NCBI GenBank assembly: GCA_031418715.1 | Contig: JANOJL010000064.1 | Coordinates: 1 to 64,000, forward strand | Origin: JANMDU01 sp031418715 | GTDB taxonomy: Bacteria > Pseudomonadota > Gammaproteobacteria > Burkholderiales > Burkholderiaceae_C | Direction of reading: 5' to 3' | Length of the DNA: 64,000 nt | Notes under the pieces: generated by a model | Told to the model about the DNA's origin: nothing | Databases searched by the model: none | What the model saw: only the letters and a program-made list of their open reading frames with translations | In this document: positions 39,173 through 47,759 of the stretch, piece by piece | Numbering within the stretch: the first letter of the stretch is position 1 | Layout: each line of letters begins with the position of its first letter | Made by a program: the position numbers and the translations under genes

Positions 39173-40477
39173 CTAACGTTCGTCGCGTTCTTGTGGCTTG
39201 AGATACAAACGCTGCACGGCCTCTTGCGCGGCGGCGCGCTGGCCAGGCTCTGTAGCGCCAAGCTGGCTAAACGCTGGATGCAAAAACTTTTGCGCCACGC
39301 CTTTTGACAAAGCTTCCAGCACGGCATCAATATCTTCACCTTTGGCTAGCAAGCGCTTAGCGCGAGCGATCTCTGTAGCTCGCCACTCATCACTTTGCGC
39401 ATTGAGCTGCTGAATCAAATTCGTCGTGCCTTCGCTTCTTTGCTGCATCCAGCGCAGAAAATCTTGCACGCCTGCGTCAACAATGATTTCCGCTTGCGCC
39501 ACAGCCGCTTGCCGCGTGTCTTTCGCCGTTTGCACTACGCCGGCCAGATCGTCGACCGTGTAGAGATACACATCATCCAAGGCTTTCACTTCCGGCTCAA
39601 TATCGCGTGGCACAGCCAGATCGACCATGAAGATAGGCTTGTGTTTGCGCGCTTTGAGGGCTCGCTCCACCGCGCCCAAGCCGATGATGGGCAAGGTGCT
39701 CGCGGTGCAACTGATCACGGCATCGAACTCATGCAGCCGAGAAGGCAGCTCGCCCAAGTGCATGGTGTGCAGCGCGGTGTTGCTGGTCACGGCTGCGGGC
39801 GCGAGCCTGTCCACCAAAGCTTGGCCGCGCTCCATCGTACGGTTAGCAATCACCATTTGGCGCGGATTTTTCGCAGCAAAATGCGTGGCGGCCAGCTCAA
39901 TCATCTCGCCTGCGCCGACGAAAAGGATGCGAATTTCGGACAGGTCTTCAAACAACTGGCCAGCCAAGCGCACAGCGGCTGCAGCCATGCTGATGCTTTG
40001 TGTGCCAATGTCTGTGTGGCTGCGCACTTCTTTGGCTACGGCAAAGCTGCGCTGAAACATTTGGTGCAGCGTGCTGCCCAGTGCGCCCGCGCCTTCCGCC
40101 GCGTTCACGGCATCTTTGAGTTGCCCGAGGATCTGCGTTTCGCCCAAAACCATGGAGTCGAGCCCGGCGGCGACGCGGAAGGCATGCCTTGCGGCGTGTT
40201 CGTTTTGCAGCGTGTAGGTGTGGCTTTCCAGCTCATGACTGCTCACGCCGCCGCTGGCTGCGAGCCAATTCAAAACCTGCGTGGTGTGCTGCGCATCGCC
40301 AGCGCCATAAATTTCAGTGCGGTTGCAGGTGGACACCAAAGTCAGCTCGGATTCGCTTTTGAGCGAGCCGCGCAGTGCCGATAAAGCAGGAGGCAACTGA
40401 TCGAGCGCAAAGGCAAAACGACCGCGCAGATCCAGCGGCGCGGTGGTGTGGTTGATGCCTAAGGCCCATACAGTCAT
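39173..40477 (-). CDS. hemA: Glutamyl-tRNA reductase
   Basis: First committed enzyme of tetrapyrrole synthesis by the C5 route: reduces glutamyl-tRNA to glutamate-1-semialdehyde. The catalytic cysteine is in LTLVSTCNRTEIYG near residue 50; further marks are GLDSMVLGETQILGQLKDA, the nucleotide-binding ILFVGAGEMIELAATHF, ANRTMERG, DAVISCTAS and the dimer helix with FLRWMQQRSEG. The ATG at 40477 gives MTVWALGINHTTAPLDLR, as in related enzymes; an open frame of 11 further codons upstream is not used. Length is 434 residues. It precedes prfA on the same strand. Confidence 0.96.
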   Translation of the reverse strand: MTVWALGINHTTAPLDLRGRFAFALDQLPPALSALRGSLKSESELTLVSTCNRTEIYGAGDAQHTTQVLNWLAASGGVSSHELESHTYTLQNEHAARHAFRVAAGLDSMVLGETQILGQLKDAVNAAEGAGALGSTLHQMFQRSFAVAKEVRSHTDIGTQSISMAAAAVRLAGQLFEDLSEIRILFVGAGEMIELAATHFAAKNPRQMVIANRTMERGQALVDRLAPAAVTSNTALHTMHLGELPSRLHEFDAVISCTASTLPIIGLGAVERALKARKHKPIFMVDLAVPRDIEPEVKALDDVYLYTVDDLAGVVQTAKDTRQAAVAQAEIIVDAGVQDFLRWMQQRSEGTTNLIQQLNAQSDEWRATEIARAKRLLAKGEDIDAVLEALSKGVAQKFLHPAFSQLGATEPGQRAAAQEAVQRLYLKPQERDER

Positions 40478-40499
40478 GGTTCGATTATAAGTTTTATGT

Positions 40500-40557
40500 G
40501 TTTTGAGCACTGCGCCCGCATGTTTGTTGCGAAGGATGCTATAAATTTAAGAGCAAT
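40500..40557 (-). repeat. Dispersed hairpin repeat, copy 14 (diverged)
   Basis: GCACTGCGCCCGCATGTTTG in place of the CCGTTATA block, GCGAAGGAT and hairpin GCTATAAATTTAAGAGC. It ends one base before the stop codon of the LysR gene (40558); in that gene's sense the order is stop, hairpin, tail. Confidence 0.65.
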
Positions 40558-41493
40558 TCAAAATTCGACAGTGGCGCTTGAACCTGGCATTGAAAGCCGA
40601 ACACCTTTTAAGCACTGCACAGCACGGATGGCTTGGGCGGAGTTCTTACGCCAAACCAGTGAAACTGGTGTTGGATCTAGGCCGATGTCGACAGGCAAAA
40701 TCATGACGGGATGGCTGCTGAGCAGCGCGGCTGATTGTGCGCAGCAGCTCAAGAGATCTGTCTGAGATACCAGTGAAAGACTGTAGAAGAAGGAAGGCGA
40801 CTCCACCACCGGGGCAGGGGCTGCGACGCCGAGTCGTAAAAATGCATCTGTCAGAGCCGCTCGCGTGGTCGATTGCATGTCAGGTAAGACCCAAGGCCAA
40901 TCCAGCAAATCCGACAACTGCAATGCGCGGCGGTTCGCCAAGGGATGCCCGCGACGAGCAACGACCGATAGCTTGCCCTGATACAAAACCCGCTGCGCCA
41001 GCTCCTCAACCAAGGGAGTGCCTGCAGCATGCCTTGGCAATTGACCCAACATGAGGTCGATTTCTCCTACGCTGAGTTTGTGTAACAACTGCTCGGCACT
41101 GCCGGAAAGCAATTGAAGCCGCCAAGCCGCAGAATTGCTGATCAAAGTTTGTACCAGCTGAGGCAATATCGTGGTTGTGGTGTGCGGAAATGCGCCTATG
41201 CGCAGCAGCGGTGCCACTGTTCCAGAGATCGATGCCCCCATTGCGCTGACTTCACCCAGCACGGTTTGGCAGCGAGGTAACAGAGCGTGCCCTTGCTCTG
41301 TGAGCGCCATCCCACGCCCTTTTCGTTCAAACAGCTTGACACCGAAAATACCTTCAATTTCTTTGAGCATCATGCTCGCTGCTGATGGGGACATGGCCAG
41401 TCGCTCCGCAGTGGCGGCAAGTGAGCCAAGCGATGCCAAAAGCGTGACGAAATGGAGCTGTTTGATGCGCAGATGGTCGATTCGAGTGGGCAT
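40558..41493 (-). CDS. LysR-family regulator of the sulfatase operon
   Basis: A 311-residue LysR regulator. The DNA-binding part is clear: LRIKQLHFVTLLASLGSLAA, AERLAMSPSAASMMLKEIEG, FGVKLFERKGRGMALTEQGH. The effector domain begins around LLRIGAFPHTTTTILPQLVQ and includes GEIDLMLGQLP and VVARRGHPLANRRAL. It is divergent from the lipoprotein hydrolase-Bug-sulfatase operon with 107 bases between, so it most likely controls that operon and itself. A LysR-box-like site lies in the gap. Its ligand is probably the operon's substrate or an intermediate, by analogy with other LysR genes. Confidence 0.9.
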   Translation of the reverse strand: MPTRIDHLRIKQLHFVTLLASLGSLAATAERLAMSPSAASMMLKEIEGIFGVKLFERKGRGMALTEQGHALLPRCQTVLGEVSAMGASISGTVAPLLRIGAFPHTTTTILPQLVQTLISNSAAWRLQLLSGSAEQLLHKLSVGEIDLMLGQLPRHAAGTPLVEELAQRVLYQGKLSVVARRGHPLANRRALQLSDLLDWPWVLPDMQSTTRAALTDAFLRLGVAAPAPVVESPSFFYSLSLVSQTDLLSCCAQSAALLSSHPVMILPVDIGLDPTPVSLVWRKNSAQAIRAVQCLKGVRLSMPGSSATVEF

Positions 41494-41547
41494 TGCAAAA
41501 GTTTCTGAGTTCAGTAAAAGCTGATGATAGCGTGAGAATTATTGTGC

Positions 41548-41564
41548 TTTAGCTGATGACTAAA
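41548..41564. promoter_or_regulatory. Candidate LysR box
   Basis: TTTAG and CTAAA, 5-bp inverted arms with 7 bases between, containing the T-N11-A pattern. It lies 36 bases before the hydrolase start and about 55 bases from the LysR start. A second copy of its centre, GCTGATGA, occurs about 30 bases to the left. Regulatory role is inference. Confidence 0.4.
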
Positions 41565-41600
41565 CTCTAAAATGTCAGCACTTCATCAAAGGATCAGCAC

Positions 41601-42920
41601 ATGATCTCAGCCGTTTCAAAACACATACACGCCGTGTGCTTGCTGGCCATTCTTGTCCTCACGGGCTGCGCTGCGCCGATCCAATCACCCCCAGAAGCGG
41701 CCCCTGTGGTCGCGGTTTGCCCGAAAGGTGCGCCAGAGTTGACCCATTGTTTTCGCGGCCAAGATTCAGCGGGAGCGCACTACTTGATTGCCATGCCGCA
41801 AAAATGGAGTGGCGTTCTGGTGGTGCATGCACATGGTGGCCCCACATTGGGCCCGCCCAAAGCCTCGCGTGCCGATGAAGATATTGCCCGCTGGGCCATC
41901 ACCGTCAAAGAAGGGCATGCTTGGGCAGGCTCGGTGTTTCGAGAAGGCGGTTTCGCGGTCACGTCGGCTGCGCAAGATACCGAGCGAGTGCGCAAAATCT
42001 TCGTCGATCATGTCGCCAAGCCTCGTCGCACGATTTTGCATGGGCAATCTTGGGGCGGCATGGTGGCAACGCGCGCTGCCGAGTTGTATCCCAAGTCGTG
42101 GGACGGGATGCTGCTAACCAGCGGCGTGGTCGGTGGCCCGGCGACCTACGACTTCCGCGTGGATTTGCGCGCGATTTACCAAATGCTCTGCAACAACCAT
42201 CCGCGCACAGACGAGCCGAGCTACTTAGTGTCTATGGGTTTGGCTGCTGGTGCAACGATGCCTTCCGCTGAACTCGCTACGCGCGTCAACGAATGCCTTG
42301 GTTTGAACAAACCGGCTGCGCAGCGCACCACCGAGCAGGCACGCAAAATCAAAACGATTGTTGAGGTGGTACGCATACCTGAAAGCTCCATCCTTGGCCA
42401 CATGAACTGGAGCACATTCACCCTGCAAGATGTGGTCAAGCGCCACGGAGGCCCACCGTTGGGTAATGCGGGTGTGCGTTATACCGGCTCTGATAATGAT
42501 GCCGCCTTGAATGCTGCCGTGCCGCGCTTGCGCGCTGATCCGGCGGCGGCGGCCCGCTTTGCACAAGATGTGGATCACAGTGGGCGATTTGCATTACCCG
42601 TGATTGCCGCACACGGCATTGGTGACGCCACCGTGTTTGTGGAGGGCGGCGACACGCTGCGCCAGCGTATGGAGGCGGCTGGAAACAGTGCACGTTTGGT
42701 GCAGGTGTTTGTGGATTCCAGCGAGCACAGCTACTGGGGCGATGCGTTTTATCCGCCGCTGTTTGAGGCGATATTGCGTTGGGTTGAGCGGGGCGACAAG
42801 CCCAGCTCAGCAGGCATGGCGCAACGTTGCCGAGAGCTGCGTTCGGCGGCACCAGCAGAATGCCGATTTTTACCTGATTACGTGGTCAAACCGCTGGCCT
42901 CACGAATTGCGCCGAGATAG
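41601..42920 (+). CDS. Lipoprotein alpha/beta hydrolase
   Basis: A 439-residue predicted lipoprotein. The signal peptide ends in VLTGCAAP, with Cys at about residue 23. An alpha/beta-hydrolase fold follows: VLVVHAHGGPT (oxyanion side), the nucleophile elbow LHGQSWGGMVATRAAE with Ser, LPVIAAHGIGDATVFVEGG with the acid, and SSEHSYWGDAF with a probable catalytic His. It should act at the cell envelope on an ester or amide. It opens an operon with a Bug-type binding protein and a sulfatase, suggesting stepwise attack on a sulfated or esterified compound. AAGGA lies 8 bases before the ATG. Confidence 0.78.
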   Translation: MISAVSKHIHAVCLLAILVLTGCAAPIQSPPEAAPVVAVCPKGAPELTHCFRGQDSAGAHYLIAMPQKWSGVLVVHAHGGPTLGPPKASRADEDIARWAITVKEGHAWAGSVFREGGFAVTSAAQDTERVRKIFVDHVAKPRRTILHGQSWGGMVATRAAELYPKSWDGMLLTSGVVGGPATYDFRVDLRAIYQMLCNNHPRTDEPSYLVSMGLAAGATMPSAELATRVNECLGLNKPAAQRTTEQARKIKTIVEVVRIPESSILGHMNWSTFTLQDVVKRHGGPPLGNAGVRYTGSDNDAALNAAVPRLRADPAAAARFAQDVDHSGRFALPVIAAHGIGDATVFVEGGDTLRQRMEAAGNSARLVQVFVDSSEHSYWGDAFYPPLFEAILRWVERGDKPSSAGMAQRCRELRSAAPAECRFLPDYVVKPLASRIAPR

Positions 42921-42962
42921 GCCATCCGCAGTTTCTCATCCACCCACCCCGAGAGGATTTTT

Positions 42963-43946
42963 ATGTCAAATCATCGTCATTACCTATTGCGCAGAAGAGA
43001 GCTTCTTGCCTTGGCGGCGTTAGCTGTCGCGCCCAGCATAGCTCGTGCGCAAGATTGGCCAGCGAAATCGATGAGTTTCGTCGTGCCTTTTCCGCCGGGA
43101 GGCTCTAACGATATTGCTGCCCGCGTGGTGGCGGAAGGCGTGCGGCAGCGGCTTGGGCAAACCGTGGTGATCGACAACAAGCCCGGTGCCAATGGCGCTC
43201 TAGGTGTTGATGCGGTGCTGCGTGCGCCCAAAGATCACCATACCTTTTTGGTCGCTTCCGATTCTGTTTCGCTGCTTCCACTGTTCAGAACAATGCCTTG
43301 GGATTTGACCAAAACCTTCACGCCCGTGTCGGTGTTGTCTTTTCAACCTATCGTGGTGGTAACGGCTGCATCGTCTGGCATTGCTTCAATGAAAGATTTG
43401 CAGGCGCGCGCCCGCGACAAGCCTAATCAGATTGCTTATGCAACATCCGGGCAAGGCTCGCTTCAGCATCTTGTGGGCGAATTGTTTGCGCAGCAGCTGG
43501 GTATCGATCTGCTTCATGTGCCCTACAAAGGCGGTGGTCAAGCTGTCAATGATGTGATTGCGGGGCAAGTGCCGGTTGCAGTGCTTGGAGCTGCTGCGGT
43601 GTTGCCGCATATCAAGGCCGGTAAGCTCGTTGCTCTCGCGGTCACGACGCGTACCCGTTCGCCGATGCTGCCTGATACGCCCACCTTGCGTGAAAGTGGC
43701 GCAGGGGAGATTGATGTGCCGCAATGGTCAGCACTGTTTGCCACCGAGGGCACACCCGCGCCCATTCTCGCTCGTCTGCGCCAAAGCGTTGAAGAGACCT
43801 TGGCTGAAGCCTCAGTTAAACAGCGCTTTGCGAATGCCGCCATGGAGATAGTGTCTACCCCGCCAGCGATTTTTCAGCAACGCATGATGCAAGATCGCGA
43901 CCGCTGGGCTCGACTCATCAAAGATCGCAAAATTTCATTGGAGTGA
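42963..43946 (+). CDS. Bug-family tripartite tricarboxylate transporter binding protein
   Basis: Periplasmic solute-binding protein of the Bug/TctC family (about 327 residues), which in this group captures organic acids or other small carboxylates. A twin-arginine-like signal (LRRRELLALAALAVAPSIAR) is followed by MSFVVPFPPGGSNDIAARVV, a classic start of mature Bug proteins, VIDNKPGANGALGVDAVLRA, and the pocket segment ATSGQGSLQHLVGE and HVPYKGGGQAVNDVIAGQ. No TctA/TctB membrane genes are in the window, as is usual for orphan Bug genes. GAGAGGA precedes the ATG. It ends 2 bases before the sulfatase start. Confidence 0.9.
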   Translation: MSNHRHYLLRRRELLALAALAVAPSIARAQDWPAKSMSFVVPFPPGGSNDIAARVVAEGVRQRLGQTVVIDNKPGANGALGVDAVLRAPKDHHTFLVASDSVSLLPLFRTMPWDLTKTFTPVSVLSFQPIVVVTAASSGIASMKDLQARARDKPNQIAYATSGQGSLQHLVGELFAQQLGIDLLHVPYKGGGQAVNDVIAGQVPVAVLGAAAVLPHIKAGKLVALAVTTRTRSPMLPDTPTLRESGAGEIDVPQWSALFATEGTPAPILARLRQSVEETLAEASVKQRFANAAMEIVSTPPAIFQQRMMQDRDRWARLIKDRKISLE

Positions 43947-43948
43947 GT

Positions 43949-45304
43949 ATGCAGTCCTCTGTGCATCAGAACATCGTGCTCGTGTTGGCTGACAACCTCG
44001 GGTGGGGAGAGTTGGGCTGCTACGGCGGTGGCGCATTGCGCGGCGCACCCACGCCGCGCATTGATGCGCTCGCCAGCCAAGGCATGAAGTTTCTCAACTT
44101 CAATGTCGAGAGCGACTGTGTGCCTACTCGATCAGCCCTGATGACTGGGCGGCATCCGATTCGCACTGGTGCGCTTCAATCCGTGCCGGCCGGTCTGCCC
44201 CAGGGCATTCACCCTTGGGAGCGCACCCTAGCGCAAACGCTGAAAAGCGCGGGCTACGCCACGGGCATGTTTGGTAAGTGGCATCTGGGCGACCGCGAAG
44301 GCCGCTTCCCGCACCAGCGTGGTTTTGACGAGTGGTATGGCATTCCGCGCACATCGAATGAAACGATTTTCACCAGCGCTCCCGGATTCGATCCTTCGGT
44401 GGTGGATCTGCCGTATGTGATGGAAGGATTTGCGGGGCAGCCGGCTAAAAACGCAGCGCTTTACGACCTCGCAAAGCGCCGCTTGATCGACAGCGAATTG
44501 ACGCAACGAAGCATCGACTTCATGCGCAAACACAGCGCGACGGGTCAACCCTTCTTTGCCTATGTGCCTCTCACCCACTTGCATTTTCCGACGCTGCCCC
44601 ATCCTGATTTTGCGGGGCGCAGTGGGGTGGGTGAATTTGCTGATTCCATGATGGAACTGGATCACCGCACAGGGCAACTGCTAGACGCTGTGGACGAATT
44701 GGGTCTTCGAGATAACACCCTTTTCATCTTCGCTAGCGACAACGGCCCAGAGTTTCGCAGACCTTGGCGCGGTACGGCTGGGCCATGGACTGGCACGTAT
44801 CACACCGCCATGGAGGGCGGCCTTCGTGTGCCGCTGATCGTTCGTTGGCCAGAGCGTGTGGCAGCGGGTCGCGTCAGCGATGAAATTATGCATGTTACTG
44901 ATCTCTTCACCACCCTCGCCAAAGTGGGCGGGGCTCGCATTCCAGATGATCGCCCGATCGATGGGGTCAACCAACTCGATTGGTGGACAGGGCAAACCGA
45001 CAAGTCAGCACGTGAAGGCTTTGTGTTCTATATTAAAAACGAGCTTCGAGCGGCCAAATGGCGACACTGGAAGTTGCATTTTATTTTTGAGAACGAGCCC
45101 AATCAAGGACCTAAACATTTGGAAACGCCTTGGTTGTTCAATATCAAGCGCGATCCCAAAGAAGAAACCGATGCCGCTATCGACGATGGCTGGGTGCGTG
45201 GCCCCATTCGCCGAATGATTCTTGCATTTGAACAATCACTGCGTGAACACAAGCCCATCCCCCCGGGTGTTGGCGATGACTATGCGCCAGGTGGTGCTTC
45301 CTAA
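43949..45304 (+). CDS. Arylsulfatase-type sulfatase
   Basis: Type I sulfatase of about 451 residues that hydrolyses sulfate esters. The formylglycine motif is Cys-type: CVPTRSALMTGR near residue 57, matching C-x-P-x-R. Metal-site parts are LVLADNLGWGELGCYGGG (second Asp replaced by Asn) and FIFASDNGPEFRR; KWHLGDREGRFPHQRGFDEW and FAYVPLTHLHFP complete the site. No signal peptide is visible, so the enzyme seems cytoplasmic and would need a formylglycine-generating enzyme from elsewhere in the genome. GGAG lies 6 bases before the ATG at 43949; a GTG two codons earlier overlaps the Bug stop. Third gene of the LysR-controlled operon. Confidence 0.88.
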   Translation: MQSSVHQNIVLVLADNLGWGELGCYGGGALRGAPTPRIDALASQGMKFLNFNVESDCVPTRSALMTGRHPIRTGALQSVPAGLPQGIHPWERTLAQTLKSAGYATGMFGKWHLGDREGRFPHQRGFDEWYGIPRTSNETIFTSAPGFDPSVVDLPYVMEGFAGQPAKNAALYDLAKRRLIDSELTQRSIDFMRKHSATGQPFFAYVPLTHLHFPTLPHPDFAGRSGVGEFADSMMELDHRTGQLLDAVDELGLRDNTLFIFASDNGPEFRRPWRGTAGPWTGTYHTAMEGGLRVPLIVRWPERVAAGRVSDEIMHVTDLFTTLAKVGGARIPDDRPIDGVNQLDWWTGQTDKSAREGFVFYIKNELRAAKWRHWKLHFIFENEPNQGPKHLETPWLFNIKRDPKEETDAAIDDGWVRGPIRRMILAFEQSLREHKPIPPGVGDDYAPGGAS

Positions 45305-45344
45305 GCCGTTATTTCTCGCTGAGTTGTTCACTGCTCTTGTATGA

Positions 45345-45402
45345 ATTCTGTGGCTTTTGTTTGCGTGTATGTTGAGCGAAGTGCTATGAATTTAAGAGTA
45401 AC
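45345..45402 (-). repeat. Dispersed hairpin repeat, copy 15 (degenerate)
   Basis: Only the hairpin half is clear: GAGCGAAGTGCTATGAATTT, AAGAGTAAC. The upstream half has decayed. It covers the last codons and the stop of the DUF455 gene, whose C-terminus LLLNS is therefore repeat-derived. Confidence 0.55.
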
Positions 45403-46193
45403 TCGGTAATCTCTTCGTCAGAAAAACCAGCCAATCGCCGCGCTTCTTCGTTGATTGGCGCACGAATTCGCGGCGCGGAATGTTGCACACAAAGCTGTCG
45501 AAAATGCGGTGCCGGATCGAGGCCTTGCTTTGCGCACAGCCAGCGATACCAATGGTTGCCAATCGCCACATGACCGACTTCATCGCGCAAGATAATGTCC
45601 AAAATATCGATGATCTTCAAAGCATCTCGCGTGCCCACTTTGCGCAGCTTCGCTTGCATCGGCGGCGTGGCATCGAGCCCGCGAGCCTCTAGTGTGCGCG
45701 GTACAAGCGCCATGCGGGCGACGATATCTCCTTGCGTGCGCTCCACCATATCCCACAAACCTGTGTGCGCCGGGAAGTCGCCGTAGTCATGCCCCATGCT
45801 TTGCAGCTGCGCGCGAAGCAGGCTGAAATGATTCGCTTCTTCAGCGGCCACGCGCAGCCAATCCGCGTAATACTGCGGCGGCATGCCGGGGAAGCGCCAA
45901 GCGGCATCGAGGGCGAGATTGATCGCGTTGAATTCGATGTGGCAGACGGAATGCACGAGGCCAGCTAGGCCGCGAGGTGTATGGATAGAGCGTTGAGGTA
46001 CATCTAAATGAGAGCGTAATTCTGGTCGTTTGGGTTGGCCAGGCAGTGGTTGTGCGGCGTCGAGAACACCTTCAAAGCCATGATTTGATATCAAATCGAT
46101 AGCGCGCGGCGCAAATAATTCGCCGGCTAAGTGCACTTTTTCATCTAAATCAGAAGTTTCTAAGGCAGCTAGAGCCTTCAGGCGGATCGACAT
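45384..46193 (-). CDS. DUF455 family ferritin-like protein
   Basis: A 269-residue protein of the DUF455 family, with ferritin-like helical motifs resembling MiaE-type diiron proteins. Support: GLAGLVHSVCHIEFNAINLA (Glu, His ligands), ADWLRVAAEEANHFSLLRAQ (E-x-x-H ligand pair), MALVPRTLEARGLDATPPMQ, and DILDIILRDEVGHVAIGNHW (E-x-x-H again). No activity is established. I chose the ATG at 46193 giving MSIRLKALAALE; the frame is open 11 codons upstream. Its last residues and stop codon come from a degenerate dispersed repeat, and a second possible copy lies near the N-terminus (46087-46148). It is divergent from the gamma-carbonic anhydrase gene. Confidence 0.82.
   Translation of the reverse strand: MSIRLKALAALETSDLDEKVHLAGELFAPRAIDLISNHGFEGVLDAAQPLPGQPKRPELRSHLDVPQRSIHTPRGLAGLVHSVCHIEFNAINLALDAAWRFPGMPPQYYADWLRVAAEEANHFSLLRAQLQSMGHDYGDFPAHTGLWDMVERTQGDIVARMALVPRTLEARGLDATPPMQAKLRKVGTRDALKIIDILDIILRDEVGHVAIGNHWYRWLCAKQGLDPAPHFRQLCVQHSAPRIRAPINEEARRLAGFSDEEITELLLNS
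46087..46148 (+). repeat. Possible dispersed hairpin repeat, copy 16 (weak)
   Basis: GATATCAAATCGATAGC hairpin followed by GCGCGGCGCAAATAATTCGC, CGGCTAAGTG and a T-rich tail. The layout and length fit but the TTATAACGG block is lost. Antisense inside the DUF455 gene. Confidence 0.35.
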
Positions 46194-46240
46194 GTATGAA
46201 TGATAATTGCACCAGATCGAAATCAACGTGAGAAATCAAC

Positions 46241-46765
46241 ATGGCAATTTACGAACTCGATGGAGTAGCGCCCAAACTAGGCAAAGATGTGTGGATCGCA
46301 GAATCAGCTGACGTGATGGGAGCAGTGGAATTGGCGGACAACGCCAGCGTATGGTTTGGCGCGGTGGTGCGCGGCGACACGGCACACATCAAAATTGGGA
46401 AGAATTCCAACGTGCAAGATGGCAGCGTTTTACATGCGGATGAGGGCATTCCACTGGAGATTGGCGATGACGTGACGATTGGCCATCAGGTCATGCTGCA
46501 TGGCTGCACGATTGGCGATGGCTCGCTCATTGGCATTCAGTCGGTGATTTTGAACAAAGCCAAGATCGGCAAAGGCTGCCTCGTGGGCGCAGGCTCGCTC
46601 GTGACGGAAGGCAAAGAGTTTCCTGATTATTCAATGATCATGGGCTCGCCTGCGAAAGCGGTGCGACAACTTGATGAAGCCACCGTAGCCAAACTGCGCA
46701 TGAGTGCGCAGCATTACATTCTGAATGCGCAGCGTTTCGCCAAGGGTTTGAAAAAGATCGCTTGA
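46241..46765 (+). CDS. Gamma-class carbonic anhydrase-like hexapeptide protein
   Basis: A 174-residue left-handed beta-helix protein (YrdA/PaaY/Cam type). Hexapeptide repeats run from VMGAVELADNASVWFGAVVR to GKGCLVGAGSLVTEG. Metal histidines are in NVQDGSVLHADEG, VTIGHQVMLHGCTIGD. The core Arg-Asp of VVRGDTAHIKIG and NVQDG are conserved. It may hydrate carbon dioxide or act as an acyltransferase or thioesterase-like protein; related proteins differ. hslO follows after 18 bases, so they are probably one unit. The upstream side is divergent from the DUF455 gene. Confidence 0.9.
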   Translation: MAIYELDGVAPKLGKDVWIAESADVMGAVELADNASVWFGAVVRGDTAHIKIGKNSNVQDGSVLHADEGIPLEIGDDVTIGHQVMLHGCTIGDGSLIGIQSVILNKAKIGKGCLVGAGSLVTEGKEFPDYSMIMGSPAKAVRQLDEATVAKLRMSAQHYILNAQRFAKGLKKIA

Positions 46766-46783
46766 TCCCCATATTGATAAGCT

Positions 46784-47746
46784 ATGTCTGAACTTCACAA
46801 ATTTATTTTCGATGGCCTGCCGGTGCGCGGGGCTCTGGTGCGCTTGACAGATGCTTGGCAAGAAGTCCTGCAGCGCCGCGAGGCGAACACGCAAACTGGC
46901 GCATATGCCCAGCCCGTGAGCGAGCTTCTGGGCGAGATGCTGGCTGCGGGCGTGCTGATGCAGAGCAACATCAAATTCAATGGCGCTCTCGTGTTGCAAA
47001 TCATGGGCGATGGGCCGGTGAAAGTAGCGGTGGCGGAAGTGCAAAGCGATTTGTCGCTCAGAGCCACGGCATCAGTTCAAGGCGAGGTGGGCGAGGGCGC
47101 TCGATTGTCTGAAATGGTCAATGTCTTGGGCGAAGGGCGTTGCGCGATCACGCTTGATCCAAAAGACAAGCAACCTGGCCAGCAGGCGTATCAGGGCGTG
47201 GTTGCACTTCATGGCGACAAGCGAGAAAAGCTAGAGAAAATCAGCGAAGTGCTGGAACATTACATGCTGCAATCTGAGCAGCTTGATACGCGCCTCATCC
47301 TCGCTGCGGATGACAAAGTAGCCACAGGCCTCTTAATTCAACGCATGCCGATGGAGGGCGAAGGCAACTTGAGTCAATCGCGGGAAGATGCTATTGGCTT
47401 GGATGAATCCTTCAACCGCATCGCCATCTTCGCGCAAAGTTTGAAGCGCGATGAGCTTTTAGGATTAGATGTCGATACGATCTTGCATCGCCTTTTCTGG
47501 GAAGAAAAACTGCTACGCTTCGAGCCGCAATCGCCGAAGTTCGCATGCAGCTGCTCGCGCGAGCGCGTAGGGCGGATGCTGCAAAACCTCGGCGTAGAAG
47601 AAGTAGAGAGCATCCTCCTAGAGCGCGAAAATGTCGAAGTCGGCTGCGATTTTTGCGGCGCACAATACCGGTTTGATCCAGTGGATGCCGCGCAATTGTT
47701 CACCGAGCCGCTGGATCATCCTCCGGGGCCGCAGAGCGTGCAGTGA
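46784..47746 (+). CDS. hslO: Redox-regulated chaperone Hsp33
   Basis: Holdase activated by oxidation and unfolding. The N-terminal domain (HKFIFDGLPVRGALVRLTDA) and substrate region (NIKFNGALVLQIMGDGPVKV) match; the C-terminal zinc domain has all four cysteines as FACSCSRERVGRML and VEVGCDFCGAQYRFDPVDA, the redox switch. Length is 320 residues. It is 18 bases after the carbonic anhydrase-like gene and convergent with the NadR-like gene 13 bases away. Weak ribosome site, as often in tight pairs. Confidence 0.95.
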   Translation: MSELHKFIFDGLPVRGALVRLTDAWQEVLQRREANTQTGAYAQPVSELLGEMLAAGVLMQSNIKFNGALVLQIMGDGPVKVAVAEVQSDLSLRATASVQGEVGEGARLSEMVNVLGEGRCAITLDPKDKQPGQQAYQGVVALHGDKREKLEKISEVLEHYMLQSEQLDTRLILAADDKVATGLLIQRMPMEGEGNLSQSREDAIGLDESFNRIAIFAQSLKRDELLGLDVDTILHRLFWEEKLLRFEPQSPKFACSCSRERVGRMLQNLGVEEVESILLERENVEVGCDFCGAQYRFDPVDAAQLFTEPLDHPPGPQSVQ

Positions 47747-47759
47747 TCTTTTGGATGGC

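Noticed and set aside
39395..40384. Plus-strand frame of 329 codons inside hemA
   Set aside because: Antisense of a conserved enzyme; His/Gln-rich and without recognisable motifs.
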